Assembly: GCF_001187555.1 (NCBI RefSeq)
Contig: NZ_LFIJ01000001.1
Coordinates: 398,169-462,168, forward strand
Source: Gilvimarinus polysaccharolyticus
GTDB lineage: Bacteria > Pseudomonadota > Gammaproteobacteria > Pseudomonadales > Cellvibrionaceae
Length of the DNA stretch: 64,000 nucleotides
Reading direction: 5' to 3'
Position numbers and translations under genes: made by a program. This document shows, piece after piece, positions 19,070 to 29,122 of the stretch. The notes under the pieces were generated by a model, which worked only from the letters and a program-made list of their open reading frames with translations, had not been told where the DNA came from and ran no database searches. Position 1 is the stretch's first letter, and every line of letters begins with the position of its first letter.

Positions 19070-21322
19070 ATGGTAAAAGTCCGTCAAGATCACCCCATTG
19101 CCGCCGATGGCAGTGTTGATATCGATGCCTGGTTGCAACGCTTTGCCGGTATTGAGCAACAAAGCCCTTTCCCTTTAGACGAAATGAAACGCGCCTGCGA
19201 GCTGTGTCAGCAAGCCGACGCTGCGGTCACTCGCACTGCGCCTCATAGCTGGGGTGAAGGTGCCAGTTGTTTGCGTATCGGCATGGAAATGGCCGAAATA
19301 CTCGCCGATTTACAACTCGATCACGAAACGTTAGTCGCTGCGGTGCTTTACCGTGCTGTGCGCGAAGAAAAGCTCGCGCTGGCCAATGTCGAGGCGCAAT
19401 TTGGCGAAACCGTTGCCAAGCTTATTAGCGGCGTGCTGCGCATGGCGGCGATCAGCTACCAGCGCAACGAAAGTGAAGAGCGTGTATTTGGTAAGCAGTC
19501 TGACGAACAGGCCGACAATATCCGCAAAATGTTGGTGGCTATGGTCGATGACGTACGGGTTGCGCTGATTAAGCTGGCCGAACGCACCTGTGCGATTCGG
19601 GCAGTTAAAACCGCACCAGCGGCTCGGCGCCGGCAAGTAGCCCGCGAGGTGGCCGATGTTTATGCGCCTTTGGCGCATCGGTTGGCCATTGGCCACTTTA
19701 AGTGGGAGTTAGAGGATTTATCTTTTCGCTACCTAGAACCTACCGATTACAAGCGCATTGCCTCGCTGCTAGATGAGCGGCGTATCGCCCGCCAAGAATT
19801 TATTGACGACATTTTAGCGCGCCTGCGCGGCGAGCTACAAAGTGCCGCCATCGATGCCGAAGTGACCGGCAGAGCGAAACATATCTACAGTATCTGGCGT
19901 AAAATGCAGCGCAAAGGTATTGGCTTTTCACAGGTTTACGATATTCGTGCGGTGCGTATTTTGGTGCCCAGCGTGCGCGATTGTTACTCGGTATTGGGTA
20001 TCGTACACAGCTTGTGGCGCAACATTCCCCACGAGTTTGACGACTATATTGCCTCCCCCAAAGAAAACGGCTATCGCTCGTTGCACACGGCGGTTATTGG
20101 CCCCGAGAACAAAGTGCTCGAGATCCAGATTAGAACCTTTGCCATGCACGAAGAGGCCGAGCTTGGCGTGTGCGCCCACTGGCGTTATAAGGGCACCGAT
20201 ACCGATACCACCGAAGACGGTTACGAGCAAAAAATCTCTTGGTTGCGTCAAGTGCTAGAGTGGCACGATGAGCTGGGCAGCAGCAGTCAGCAACTGCAAG
20301 ATGACTTAAAATCTTTTGAGCAAGATCGTATTTACGTTTTTACGCCCGAGGGGCACGTGGTCGATTTGCCGCAAACTGCCACGCCGCTAGATTTTGCTTA
20401 CCGTATTCATACCGATGTGGGCCACCGTTGCCGGGGGGCCAAAGTTAATGGTCGTATTGTCCCACTCAATTATCATTTAAATACCGCCGATCAAGTCGAG
20501 ATATTAACCGGTAAACTCGAGGCCCCAAGCCGCGATTGGCTTTCGCCCGCTTTGGGTTATGTTAATACCGCCCGCGCTCGTGCCAAGGTACAACACTGGT
20601 TTAAAGTGCAGGCGCGTGACGACAATATATCCGAAGGGCAGGCGCTGCTGGATCGCGAGTTTAAGCGCTTGGCATTGCTCGATTTAGAGTTTGAGGCCTT
20701 AGCCAAAAAGCTCAACATGCAATCGTTGGACGACTTGTACGCGGCGGTAGGTGCCAGCGACATGGGCGTTGGCCAAGTGATTAGTGCCGCGCAGCGTTTA
20801 ATCGATAGCAAGCATCCTAAAGAGCCAGTAATTCCGTTTAAGGCAAAATCATCTAAACGTGTTAAAGACTCCGATGTGTACATCGAAGGTGTGGGTAATT
20901 TACTGACTCAAATTGCCAATTGTTGTACACCGGTTCCGGGCGATGCAATTACCGGCTATATCACCATCGGGCGTGGAGTTTCTATTCATCGTGCCGATTG
21001 CAGCAACGTTTTACAATTGCAGGCCGATGAGCCCGAGCGAATTCTGAAAATTGACTGGGGCGCTACGCCGCAAAGCAGCTATTCGGTTGATTTAATCGTC
21101 GAAGCTTATGATCGTCATGGTTTGTTACGCGATATCACCTCGCTACTCGATCATGAGCGGATTAACATTAGCGCCATTAATATGTTATCGGACAAGTATA
21201 AAAACACCGTAGATATGCAAATCACCGCCGAGATACGCGGTTACGATGAGCTTAGCCGAGTGCTGACACGGTTAAATCAATTGCCCAATGTAGCCTCGGC
21301 GCGACGCAAACGGCCCAGCTAA
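19070..21322 (+). CDS. relA: RelA, (p)ppGpp synthetase (GTP pyrophosphokinase)
   Basis: The ATG at 19070 gives 750 residues, the usual RelA length; a GTG at 19052 is an alternative. The domains run N-terminal pseudo-hydrolase, synthetase, TGS, zinc-finger/helical and ACT. The HD hydrolase signature is lost (YRAVREEKL where HDxxED would be). The synthetase shows YDIRAVRILV, IPHEFDDYIASPKENGYRSLH and the acidic EFDD that marks monofunctional RelA. The TGS domain starts at IYVFTPEGHVVDLP, and CCTPVPGD is the zinc-finger motif. RelA makes (p)ppGpp on stalled ribosomes. mazG follows 96 nt downstream, as in many gammaproteobacteria. Confidence 0.96.
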   Translation: MVKVRQDHPIAADGSVDIDAWLQRFAGIEQQSPFPLDEMKRACELCQQADAAVTRTAPHSWGEGASCLRIGMEMAEILADLQLDHETLVAAVLYRAVREEKLALANVEAQFGETVAKLISGVLRMAAISYQRNESEERVFGKQSDEQADNIRKMLVAMVDDVRVALIKLAERTCAIRAVKTAPAARRRQVAREVADVYAPLAHRLAIGHFKWELEDLSFRYLEPTDYKRIASLLDERRIARQEFIDDILARLRGELQSAAIDAEVTGRAKHIYSIWRKMQRKGIGFSQVYDIRAVRILVPSVRDCYSVLGIVHSLWRNIPHEFDDYIASPKENGYRSLHTAVIGPENKVLEIQIRTFAMHEEAELGVCAHWRYKGTDTDTTEDGYEQKISWLRQVLEWHDELGSSSQQLQDDLKSFEQDRIYVFTPEGHVVDLPQTATPLDFAYRIHTDVGHRCRGAKVNGRIVPLNYHLNTADQVEILTGKLEAPSRDWLSPALGYVNTARARAKVQHWFKVQARDDNISEGQALLDREFKRLALLDLEFEALAKKLNMQSLDDLYAAVGASDMGVGQVISAAQRLIDSKHPKEPVIPFKAKSSKRVKDSDVYIEGVGNLLTQIANCCTPVPGDAITGYITIGRGVSIHRADCSNVLQLQADEPERILKIDWGATPQSSYSVDLIVEAYDRHGLLRDITSLLDHERINISAINMLSDKYKNTVDMQITAEIRGYDELSRVLTRLNQLPNVASARRKRPS

Positions 21323-21342
21323 AATTGGCGTTAATCCTAAAT

Positions 21343-21380
21343 GGCGATACGCTTACACGGTAAGTGTATCGCCCACTTTT
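21343..21380 (+). terminator. Hairpin between relA and mazG
   Basis: GGCGATACGCTTAC (21343-21356) pairs with GTAAGTGTATCGCC (21360-21373) over 14 positions with one G-U pair and a 3-nt loop. CACTTTTGTT follows. It may end or attenuate relA transcription before mazG. Confidence 0.6.
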
Positions 21381-21418
21381 GTTAAAAGTGTTGTGCGCTT
21401 TTTAAAAGAGAACCCCAC

Positions 21419-22225
21419 ATGTCTGGCACGCCCTATACCCTCGATGATTTAATTTACTTAATGCAACGCTTGCGCGACCCGCTAGATGGTTGTCCGTGGG
21501 ATCAGAAGCAAACCTACCAAACCATCGTGCCGTCTACCATAGAGGAAGCCTACGAGGTAGCTGATGCTATTGAGCGGGGCGATCTTGATCACTTGCAAGA
21601 AGAGTTAGGCGATTTGTTATTTCAGGTGATTTTTTACAGTCAACTAGGCGCCGAGCAGCAACGCTTTGATTTTAACGCCGTGATCGACATGCTGGTGGCT
21701 AAACTTGTACGTCGTCACCCGCACGTGTTTCCCAATAACAATTTACAAGGGCGCTTTGGTGATCAACCCGCAGACGAAGCCGCCATTAAACAGCGCTGGG
21801 AAGACATCAAACAAGAAGAGCGCGAGGCCAAAGGCGTGCGTGGCACCTTCGATGATGTACCGCTTAACTTACCCGCCTTAACCCGTGCGGAAAAACTGCA
21901 AAAACGCGCGGCACGCACCGGGTTCGATTGGAAAGATGTCAGTGGCCCCATTGCCAAAGTACGTGAAGAGCTGGCCGAAGTCGAAGAGGCTTTGGCCAGC
22001 GGTGATATGGATGCGGTCGATGCCGAAGTGGGCGATCTAATGTTTGCTGTGACTAATATTAGCCGCACCTTAAAACAAGACCCAGAAGGCTCACTGCGAC
22101 GCGCCAACCAAAAATTTGAACGACGCTTTCGCTTTATCGAGGATAACGCCCACAAACCCATGGAGGATATGAGCTTAGAAGATATGGATGCGTTATGGGA
22201 TAAGGCCAAAGAGCAGGGCTTATAG
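21419..22225 (+). CDS. mazG: Nucleoside triphosphate pyrophosphohydrolase MazG
   Basis: The 268-residue protein has two MazG repeats. The first carries RLRDPLDGCPWDQKQT, EEAYEVADAI and EELGDLLFQV; the second carries KVREELAEVEEAL and EVGDLMFAVTN. The paired ExxE...ExxD motifs bind Mg2+. It hydrolyses NTPs to NMP and PPi, clearing aberrant nucleotides and lowering (p)ppGpp in E. coli. Full length. It is coupled to relA by position, the usual gammaproteobacterial arrangement. Confidence 0.95.
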   Translation: MSGTPYTLDDLIYLMQRLRDPLDGCPWDQKQTYQTIVPSTIEEAYEVADAIERGDLDHLQEELGDLLFQVIFYSQLGAEQQRFDFNAVIDMLVAKLVRRHPHVFPNNNLQGRFGDQPADEAAIKQRWEDIKQEEREAKGVRGTFDDVPLNLPALTRAEKLQKRAARTGFDWKDVSGPIAKVREELAEVEEALASGDMDAVDAEVGDLMFAVTNISRTLKQDPEGSLRRANQKFERRFRFIEDNAHKPMEDMSLEDMDALWDKAKEQGL

Positions 22226-23327
22226 CCATCGCGCCAGCTCGAGGCGTCTCAAGGTTAAGAAGTTACCCCCCTTCCAGCATAATAAGCCGACCTTTGTTGT
22301 CGGTGCACATTTCCCAAGATACACCTTTTTATTTAAAAACATTCTGCGAAGATAAGTATATAAAGCTTTTTTAAGACAAATTTTTCACTTTGTTCTCAAT
22401 AAATTATTCACAGTCGGCGTTGTCGGAAGGCATGACGCCGGTAGCTGGCTAAATGGCAGCGCAAACAACATAGTCGCTTTTCTCCTCTTTCTGTCGTCCT
22501 CTTCGCTATCGTTAAAGCATCCGCTTGATTTGTTCACACTCCTCAATTGTTGCCCATTCGCTTACGGACTAGCGTCTATTGGCACGTATTAATGCACAGC
22601 TAAAATCACCTTGATGTTCAGTTGATCGTGTCGTTTCGCGCGAGGGAAAGTTCGGTAAGAAGTTTCAGGGTAAATAACTTAAAGGTCGGCGCTGTTAAGG
22701 TTTTTAGTGTTTTTTAGTAATAAGAATGGCTCTAGTGGTTTTAAATTTATATCGTAATGTCGCATTGTGTGCCATAAAAAATTTTATTGTATTCATTTTT
22801 TATGGCTGAATATTTTTCAGCTACAGTTATGTTTATTGTGTTTATTGTTTTTATTTTTTATGAATTAATGTTGGAATTTTTTTATTAATGATTAATGCGA
22901 TACGAGGTCATATTTTTTGTGAGGTTAGTCTCGAAGGTGGGCGCATTAATTTGTTTTATCATTTCTTTACATCGTTATACTCGTTATTCGTTTTTCAGAG
23001 TGTATGTGAATATTTTTAATTAAAAATAACGACCTTATATTTTATTTGGTTGGTTGGTCGTTTTGTTATTTTTTCTTGTTAGAAAGTTGACAGCGCTGAC
23101 ATTGTTTTCAATGTTTCTAAAATAATCATTTGGCGCAGAATTTATGGTCACTTAAGGGAGTTTCGTGTTGTCGCATCTATTAACAAGTTAACTTTAGATG
23201 ACGCGTTTTTTACGGATAAAAGTGACGATAAAAACACCGACCTTGGATGTGCCGGTGTGGTTTGTTGGCGTATGGAACGCCATTTATAAGCAGAGAGATA
23301 AGCTTTAATACTAAGGAGAGCAATAAA
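22226..23327. other. 1.1-kb non-coding region upstream of the CBM2-GH5 cellulase
   Basis: No credible gene is seen on either strand. From about 22,680 the DNA becomes strikingly AT-rich with long T-runs. The LacI-like operator lies at 23088-23101. A small hairpin CCGAC/GTCGG occurs near 22287-22303. The length suggests a long regulatory leader or an undetected small RNA. Confidence 0.55.
23088..23101. promoter_or_regulatory. Operator-like palindrome upstream of CBM2-GH5 cellulase
   Basis: TGACAGCGCTGACA has the same core as the perfect palindrome at 16196-16213, with one arm substitution (13 of 14 bases shared). It lies 227 bp before the cellulase start, in an otherwise AT-rich region. Confidence 0.65.
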
Positions 23328-25193
23328 ATGTTTAAAACAAAAAAACGTTATGGTTCGGCTGCAGTTCTGAGCCTTGCGATTGCGGCTATTACACAAGGTG
23401 CTTCTGCCCAAAGTGCCAGCTGTAGCTACATAGTTAGTAATGATTGGGGGTCAGGTTTTACTGGCGCCATCAACATTACTAACAATGGTAATACGCCTAT
23501 TAATGGTTGGGAGGTGAATTGGCAGTACAATAATAATGCCTTGACCAACACATGGAATGCCAACATGAGTGGCAGTAATCCATATACGGCATCTAACTTA
23601 AGTTGGAATAGCACCATCCAGCCGGGTCAAACCGTTACTTTTGGTTTCCAAGGAAATACCAATGGTGGTTCGGCCGAAACTCCGGTTGTAACCGGTGATG
23701 TGTGTGGTGCAACCTCCTCGTCCAGTTCGTCTAGCAGCTCATCGAGTACGAGTTCATCAAGTTCAAGCTCCTCCAGCAGTTCATCGAGCTCTAGCTCATC
23801 GTCGAGTGTTCCCGCAGGAGATGGAACCTTCCGTGTCGATGAGACTGGTAATATCACTAAAAACGGCAGCGTCTTTCCCGTTAAGTGTTCTGCTTGGTTC
23901 GGCTTAGAAGGTCAGCATGAGCCACCAACAGCGGCAGATAATCCCGATGGCGCCCCCATGGAGTTGTACGTCGGCAATATGTGGTGGGTGGATTCCGGCC
24001 GTGACATTCAGCAAACTATGGATGAGATTACCGCTCAAGGCATTAACACTATCCGCCTGCCAATTGCACCGCAAACCTTGGATCCAACTGATCCACAAGG
24101 TATTGGTGATATCCGCCAAGGCGGGGTACTGAAAAATGCAGCATCTGTTCGCCAGCTTAACGCTCGCCAAGCATTAGAAGATTTTATTGTGCAAGCTGAT
24201 CAAAATGACATCGAAGTTATTGTCGACATTCACTCGTGCTCTAATTATGTGGGCTGGCGTGCGGGCCGTTTAGATGCTACGCCACCTTATGCTGATCGCG
24301 ATCGTGAAAATTACGATTATACCCGTGAAGGTTACTCGTGCGGCGTGGTTGATGATAACGGTGTTATCGTCCATGAATATAACGAACAAATGTGGCTGGA
24401 TGACTTGCGTGAAATCGCAGGGTTATCGGCCCAGTTGGGCGTAGATAATATTATGGCCATTGATATCTTTAATGAACCATGGGATTACACTTGGGACGAG
24501 TGGAGTACCTTGGCAGAAAATGCTTACACGGCTATCAACGAAGTTAACCAAGATGTATTGGTCATGGTTGAGGGTATTTCTAACCAGACTAAAGATGGCA
24601 CCCAGGTGCCACATGGCTCTGAAGAAACTAACCCTAACTGGGGCGAAAACCTTTACCCGTTCCAGAATGATCCGCTTAACATTCCTAAAGAGCGTTTGAT
24701 TTTGTCACCACACGCCTATGGCCCATCTGTGTTTGTGCAAAATCATTTCCTAGATCCATCCGACCCTGAGTGTGACGGTTTGGATGGTGATGCGGCCGGA
24801 GATGCAGGTTGTAATATTGTGATTGATCCCGCACGACTTGTACCGGGTTGGGATGAGCACTTTGGCTACCTGCGTGAACAAGGCTATGCCATGATAGTGG
24901 GTGAGTTTGGTGGTCACTTGGATTGGCCGGTCGGCGCACCATTGCGAGATCAAAATCGCTGGGGACATATCCAGCCAGGTGTTGATGAGCAATGGCAAGG
25001 GGCTTTGGTTGATTACATGGCTGAGAAGAGTATTCAAGCTTGTTACTGGTCGACCAACCCAGAGTCAGGTGATACCGGTGGTTTATATAACCATGCCTAT
25101 GATCCAGTCTCTAACACCGCCGCGTGGGGCACCTGGAACGGCTTTGAACAACGAAAGTGGAATTTGTTGTTTGAGCTTTGGGGTGAGAACTAA
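23328..25193 (+). CDS. Secreted cellulase: CBM2, polyserine linker, GH5
   Basis: The ATG at 23328 with AAGGAG upstream gives a 621-residue precursor. Signal peptide about 1-27 (TQGASA). An N-terminal CBM2 (about 29-127) is bounded by C32 and C126 and shows WGSGFTGAINITNNG and INGWEVNW. A linker of about 30 mostly serine residues is encoded by mixed TCN/AGY codons. The GH5 domain (about 165-621) has VIVDIHSC, acid/base E382 in IDIFNEPW, and nucleophile E525 in MIVGEFGGHL. It probably acts on crystalline cellulose surfaces as an endo- or processive glucanase. A LacI-like operator lies 227 bp upstream and a strong terminator follows. Confidence 0.94.
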   Translation: MFKTKKRYGSAAVLSLAIAAITQGASAQSASCSYIVSNDWGSGFTGAINITNNGNTPINGWEVNWQYNNNALTNTWNANMSGSNPYTASNLSWNSTIQPGQTVTFGFQGNTNGGSAETPVVTGDVCGATSSSSSSSSSSSTSSSSSSSSSSSSSSSSSSSVPAGDGTFRVDETGNITKNGSVFPVKCSAWFGLEGQHEPPTAADNPDGAPMELYVGNMWWVDSGRDIQQTMDEITAQGINTIRLPIAPQTLDPTDPQGIGDIRQGGVLKNAASVRQLNARQALEDFIVQADQNDIEVIVDIHSCSNYVGWRAGRLDATPPYADRDRENYDYTREGYSCGVVDDNGVIVHEYNEQMWLDDLREIAGLSAQLGVDNIMAIDIFNEPWDYTWDEWSTLAENAYTAINEVNQDVLVMVEGISNQTKDGTQVPHGSEETNPNWGENLYPFQNDPLNIPKERLILSPHAYGPSVFVQNHFLDPSDPECDGLDGDAAGDAGCNIVIDPARLVPGWDEHFGYLREQGYAMIVGEFGGHLDWPVGAPLRDQNRWGHIQPGVDEQWQGALVDYMAEKSIQACYWSTNPESGDTGGLYNHAYDPVSNTAAWGTWNGFEQRKWNLLFELWGEN

Positions 25194-25210
25194 GCTGTTT
25201 AGTTAGTCTT

Positions 25211-25240
25211 AAAGCCGGGCCTTAGTGCCCGGCTTTTTTA
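25211..25240 (+). terminator. Intrinsic terminator after CBM2-GH5
   Basis: AAAGCCGGGC (25211-25220) pairs perfectly with GCCCGGCTTT after a 6-nt loop, ending in a run of T residues. Confidence 0.92.
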
Positions 25241-25334
25241 TACGCCAATAATTATATGAATCACTTTGGTATTTGGTTTTATATTGTGAGTTTTATAGGC
25301 GAATGAATAGATGAGTTGGTTGATGATTATTATT

Positions 25335-26243
25335 TTATTTGTTCCATAAGGCATGTGCTTGCATTACTACCAATGCATGTCGTTTGGCCAATGCTTTTCG
25401 ATCATCGTCATAGCCCCCGCCGATAACAGTTGCCACTGGAATATTTTTTTCTTTGCACAAGGTAAACACAAGTCTATCGCGCTCACAAATTCCAGCCTCA
25501 CTAATGTTTAGCAATCCCAGCGGGTCGTGGCTAAAAATATCCACCCCTGCGTCGTAAATGACCAGTTCTGGGCGTTCAGTATCAAGGAGTTTTTTTAAGG
25601 TCGTTGCAATAACGGTCAAGTATTCATCGTCGCCGGTGTTAGGGGCTAATGCCACGTCGTAATCACTGTATGCTTTTTGCGTAGGAAAGTTTCTTTCGCA
25701 GTGAATTGAACAAGTAATGGCGCGCGGCTCGTCGCTTAATATCGTCGCTGTGCCGTCACCTTGGTGAACGTCGCAATCGAAAATTAAAACCTTGTTGATT
25801 TTACCTTGGGCTAATAGAGTTTTTGCGGTAACTGCGAGGTCATTAATAATACAAAATCCCGAGGCGAAATCGTAATGCGCATGGTGTGTGCCGCCGGCCA
25901 AATGACACGCGATACCATGATTCAATGCCAAGTGAGCCGTTAATAAAGTCCCGTTGGGTGAAATCAAGGTACGCTTGGCTAATCCCTCGCTCCAAGGCAG
26001 CCCCATTCTACGCAACTCTTGGCTGGATTGTGAATTACGGCAAAATCGTTCGATGTAAGCGGGACAGTGGGCGTTGTGGACAATGGTTAAGTTTGCTTGT
26101 CCCGGCCTAAAAGTATTGCGTGGTGCTAGTATGCCTTGCTCGGTTAAGTATGCGTTTAATAAGCTAAATTTTTCCATCGGAAACCGGTGACGTCCGGGGA
26201 ACGGGAAAGAGTAGGCGGGGTGGGTGACAATAGGTATGAGCAT
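25335..26243 (-). CDS. Histone deacetylase superfamily (HDAC/AcuC-like) protein
   Basis: ATG at 26243 gives 302 residues; a GTG at 26270 would add nine. The arginase/deacetylase fold shows active-site histidines H120/H121 in GGTHHAHYD, zinc ligands D158 and H160 in FDCDVHQGDGT, the third ligand near D235 in YDAGVDIFSHDPLG, and VIGGGYDDD. Such bacterial enzymes deacetylate acetyl-lysine, polyamines or small amides; the substrate is not predictable. It is divergent from a 78-aa gene with only 47 bp between starts. Confidence 0.9.
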   Translation of the reverse strand: MLIPIVTHPAYSFPFPGRHRFPMEKFSLLNAYLTEQGILAPRNTFRPGQANLTIVHNAHCPAYIERFCRNSQSSQELRRMGLPWSEGLAKRTLISPNGTLLTAHLALNHGIACHLAGGTHHAHYDFASGFCIINDLAVTAKTLLAQGKINKVLIFDCDVHQGDGTATILSDEPRAITCSIHCERNFPTQKAYSDYDVALAPNTGDDEYLTVIATTLKKLLDTERPELVIYDAGVDIFSHDPLGLLNISEAGICERDRLVFTLCKEKNIPVATVIGGGYDDDRKALAKRHALVVMQAHALWNK

Positions 26244-26290
26244 TAGCTTATAATAGCGGCGGTGTTTCACCGAGTATACCAGAGGTTAAT

Positions 26291-26527
26291 ATGAGAAATT
26301 CAAAAGATGCCATTGCCCTGATTAGGGCTGGTAACTGGAGCGCTGCGCACCATTTAGTTCAAGATGGCACAGATGAAATCTCGTGTTTATTACATGCTTA
26401 CTTACACCGCGAGGAGGGCGATTTAAGTAATGCCAGCTATTGGTATCATCGCGCTGGTGAATCTCTGCCAGACAATACTTTGGCGGAAGAGCTGGCCCGT
26501 TTAACGAGCTTAGCCAATCAATCGTAA
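26291..26527 (+). CDS. Small conserved hypothetical protein, 78 aa
   Basis: AGAGG precedes the ATG by 5 nt. The protein is predicted all-helical with a single-TPR look: NWSAAHHLVQD, LLHAYLHREEGDLSNASYWYHRAGE. Small proteobacterial proteins with this NW..AH..VQ / HAYLHR.EGD..NA.YWY.RAG pattern are widespread, without known function. It is divergent from the HDAC-like gene, and its end overlaps greB by 10 bp tail to tail. Confidence 0.8.
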   Translation: MRNSKDAIALIRAGNWSAAHHLVQDGTDEISCLLHAYLHREEGDLSNASYWYHRAGESLPDNTLAEELARLTSLANQS

Positions 26528-27024
26528 GGTTTGTATTCGATCGCGCTGATGTAATAGTTTTTTTCGTTGTCGGCGCTGCGCACCATCACTTCATCGTCCA
26601 CTTGTTTTTTTAACATGGCTTGCGCCAACGGCGAGTCCATGCTGATTTTTCCCTCGTTAATATTAAACTCGTCAGGCCCGACAATTTGGTAGCATCGCTC
26701 TACGCCGTCATCATCTTCAAGAGTTACCCAGGCGCCAAACAGGACGCGGCTTTGGTCGCTAGGTAGGCGGTCGACAATGGTAAGAGATTCTAACCGTTTG
26801 GTTAAAAAACGCACCCGAGAGTCGATCTCGCGCAGGCGTTTTTTGCCGTATATATAGTCACCATTTTCTGACCGGTCGCCATTTTTAGCCGCCTCGTGTA
26901 CGACCTCGGTTACTTTGGGGCGCTCGACTTTCCACAGCTCGCGTAGTTCGGCGGTTAACGCGCGGGCACCGGCGGCAGTAATATAGGCCGAACTTTTGGG
27001 TCTAGGTGGTCTCCAGCGCCCCAT
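26518..27024 (-). CDS. greB: Transcription elongation factor GreB
   Basis: The 168-residue protein has the Gre-factor coiled coil with the acidic tip in AAKNGDRSENGDYIYGKKRL and the GreB-type RLREIDSRVRFLTKRLE helix, then an FKBP-like C-terminal domain (ISMDSPLAQAMLKK). It stimulates cleavage of backtracked RNA in the RNA polymerase secondary channel. Its start codon overlaps the stop of the upstream S9 peptidase gene (TAATG), implying translational coupling. Confidence 0.94.
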   Translation of the reverse strand: MGRWRPPRPKSSAYITAAGARALTAELRELWKVERPKVTEVVHEAAKNGDRSENGDYIYGKKRLREIDSRVRFLTKRLESLTIVDRLPSDQSRVLFGAWVTLEDDDGVERCYQIVGPDEFNINEGKISMDSPLAQAMLKKQVDDEVMVRSADNEKNYYISAIEYKPYD

Positions 27025-28988
27025 TATCGTTGGGCCTTATGGAGTTGAAGCGTCTGACAATAAAAGTCTAACTCTTTACTGATGGCCGTTTGAATACTAT
27101 CGGCTGCTCTAAAGCCGTGCCCCTCATTGGCAAAGGTGACGTACTGATTGGCAATGCCTTTATCTGTTAGTGCGGCTACCATGGCTTCGGCCTGGGCGGG
27201 CGGCACCATTTTGTCTTTTAGGCCCTGTAAAAAAATCACTGGGCAGTTGAGTTGCTCGATGTGTTGGATGGGCGAGCGGTCTAGGTAGCGTTGTTTGGTG
27301 GCGGGATACGGCCCCACCAAAGAGTCTAAATAGCGCGATTCAAATTTGTGGGTGTCTTCGGCCAGCGCGGTTAAATCACCAATACCGTACAAGCTAGCAC
27401 CGGCGCTGAAGGTGTCGCTAAAGGTGAGAGCGGCGAGTACGGTGTAACCACCGGCGCTTGAGCCGCGAATAATTAATTGCTCGGGGTGGGTGAGTTTTTG
27501 CGCAACTAAAAAGTTGGCGCCGGCCACCACGTCTTCGACATCTTTAATGCCCCAGTTAAATTTTAAACTGTCGCGATACGCACGGCCGTAACCGGTGCTG
27601 CCACGATAGTTGACATCCAGTACGGCAAAACCACGCGAGCTCCAAAATTGTAATTTGTAATTGAGCGCGCTGCTGGTGGCGCCGGTGGGGCCGCCGTGAC
27701 AGATAATAATAAGCGGCGGCAGAGTATGTGCGGGCGCGCTAAAGTCGCGGTTGCACGGCGGGTAATAAAAACCGTGGCAAACCCCTGAGCCACTAGGGTA
27801 GCTAATAGCCTGTGGCCGAGCTAAATAACCGGGCTCTATTTTGGCCTCTTGCGAGCGTCGTATTAACGTTACAGGCGGTGTGCCTGAGTGTTCAACCGCT
27901 TGGGTTGATACATGAAACAGCGCTGGGGCTTGCTGCGCATTGGCGCCAATAAACAACAGGTGATTAGCACTGCTGGCAATACTGCTAATGTCGCTCATGG
28001 GGTTTTTAAGTGCGCTAAAATGATAAGCGGTGTGGGTGTCATCAATGCTGATTAATCCCAATTGCCACTCGCCGTTTTGGCTAAAGGTACAAAAGATTTT
28101 ACGGTTGCCGCAAAAGCCGTAGGTAGACATACCAAACACCCATTGTGGTGTGGCAAATTCGGCCTCCATTGCAACAACCGGCACGGCACCGGCGTCATCG
28201 TGCCGGTAAAGGTTCCACCAATTAGAGCGGTCGCTAACATAATAAATGTGATCGGTAGGGCTCCACTGCGGCTGAAAAACCGATTCGCCATCACCGCCGG
28301 CAATAACCCGTAGATTTTGCGTTGCGCCTTTGGCGTTTAGCGTGGCTAAGGTTAGCGTGGTGGCATCCCACGGCATGCTCGGGTGTTGCCAGCTGAGCCA
28401 CAACAGCTGCTCACCCGAGTGGCTGAGGCGTGGATTGCTGTAAAAGTCGGCGCCACTTACCAGTACTTGCACATTTAAGTTGCCGCTTAAATCGATAGCC
28501 ACTAGCTCGCACTTAGGTTCGCTATGAGATGTGGCAACACCGCTGTGATCTTCGCGCACCGCGATAAGCCGTGCGCGTTTTGCGTCTAGGCAAAAATCGG
28601 CATAGCGATAGTCGCCTTTAGGGGTTAGGGCGATTGGCGCGGCGGCGTTATCTTGTTTTACAGCTGCCGGCTTTAACGGTATTTGGTAGACGCGTTGGTC
28701 GGCATCAAATACCGCGTATACGGCATCGGTTGTGGCAAGGTATGCGCCGCCGCCATACTCGTTGGCGCGGCTGCGTACACTGGTATTGGCGTCTAGTAGC
28801 TCGCGTGCTGTATCGCCTATCTGTTGGTACATCAAAACATTGCGGCCGCCCTCGTCGGGGCGTGACTCTAGCCAGTAAGCAACATCGTTACACAGTTGCG
28901 CCTCGCCCAACCTTACTGCATTGGCGGTTAGCGTGGCGGGGGTGATGGGGGAGTTCCAGGTGCCGTAGGCGGCGATTGTTGTATTCAT
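27024..28988 (-). CDS. Prolyl oligopeptidase family (S9) serine peptidase
   Basis: The 654-residue protein has an N-terminal beta-propeller (about 1-400) and a C-terminal alpha/beta hydrolase. The catalytic triad is S511 in RGSSAGG, D592 in GLKDKMVPP and H624 in ANEGHGF. The sequence PLIIICHGGPTG forms the oxyanion region. No signal peptide is seen, so it is a cytosolic acylaminoacyl- or dipeptidyl-type peptidase. Its stop overlaps the greB start by one base. Confidence 0.92.
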   Translation of the reverse strand: MNTTIAAYGTWNSPITPATLTANAVRLGEAQLCNDVAYWLESRPDEGGRNVLMYQQIGDTARELLDANTSVRSRANEYGGGAYLATTDAVYAVFDADQRVYQIPLKPAAVKQDNAAAPIALTPKGDYRYADFCLDAKRARLIAVREDHSGVATSHSEPKCELVAIDLSGNLNVQVLVSGADFYSNPRLSHSGEQLLWLSWQHPSMPWDATTLTLATLNAKGATQNLRVIAGGDGESVFQPQWSPTDHIYYVSDRSNWWNLYRHDDAGAVPVVAMEAEFATPQWVFGMSTYGFCGNRKIFCTFSQNGEWQLGLISIDDTHTAYHFSALKNPMSDISSIASSANHLLFIGANAQQAPALFHVSTQAVEHSGTPPVTLIRRSQEAKIEPGYLARPQAISYPSGSGVCHGFYYPPCNRDFSAPAHTLPPLIIICHGGPTGATSSALNYKLQFWSSRGFAVLDVNYRGSTGYGRAYRDSLKFNWGIKDVEDVVAGANFLVAQKLTHPEQLIIRGSSAGGYTVLAALTFSDTFSAGASLYGIGDLTALAEDTHKFESRYLDSLVGPYPATKQRYLDRSPIQHIEQLNCPVIFLQGLKDKMVPPAQAEAMVAALTDKGIANQYVTFANEGHGFRAADSIQTAISKELDFYCQTLQLHKAQR

Positions 28989-29122
28989 AATGCCTTAACT
29001 GTGTTGCTGTGTTTTTTGGGGTGGGCGATAGCCCGCAAACACTAACCATTGTAGCGCCACTGCGCAAGAGACGTTTTGTTACGGTCGCTTTTGCGTTTTA
29101 ATAGACGGCTACGAGGAGCCCC

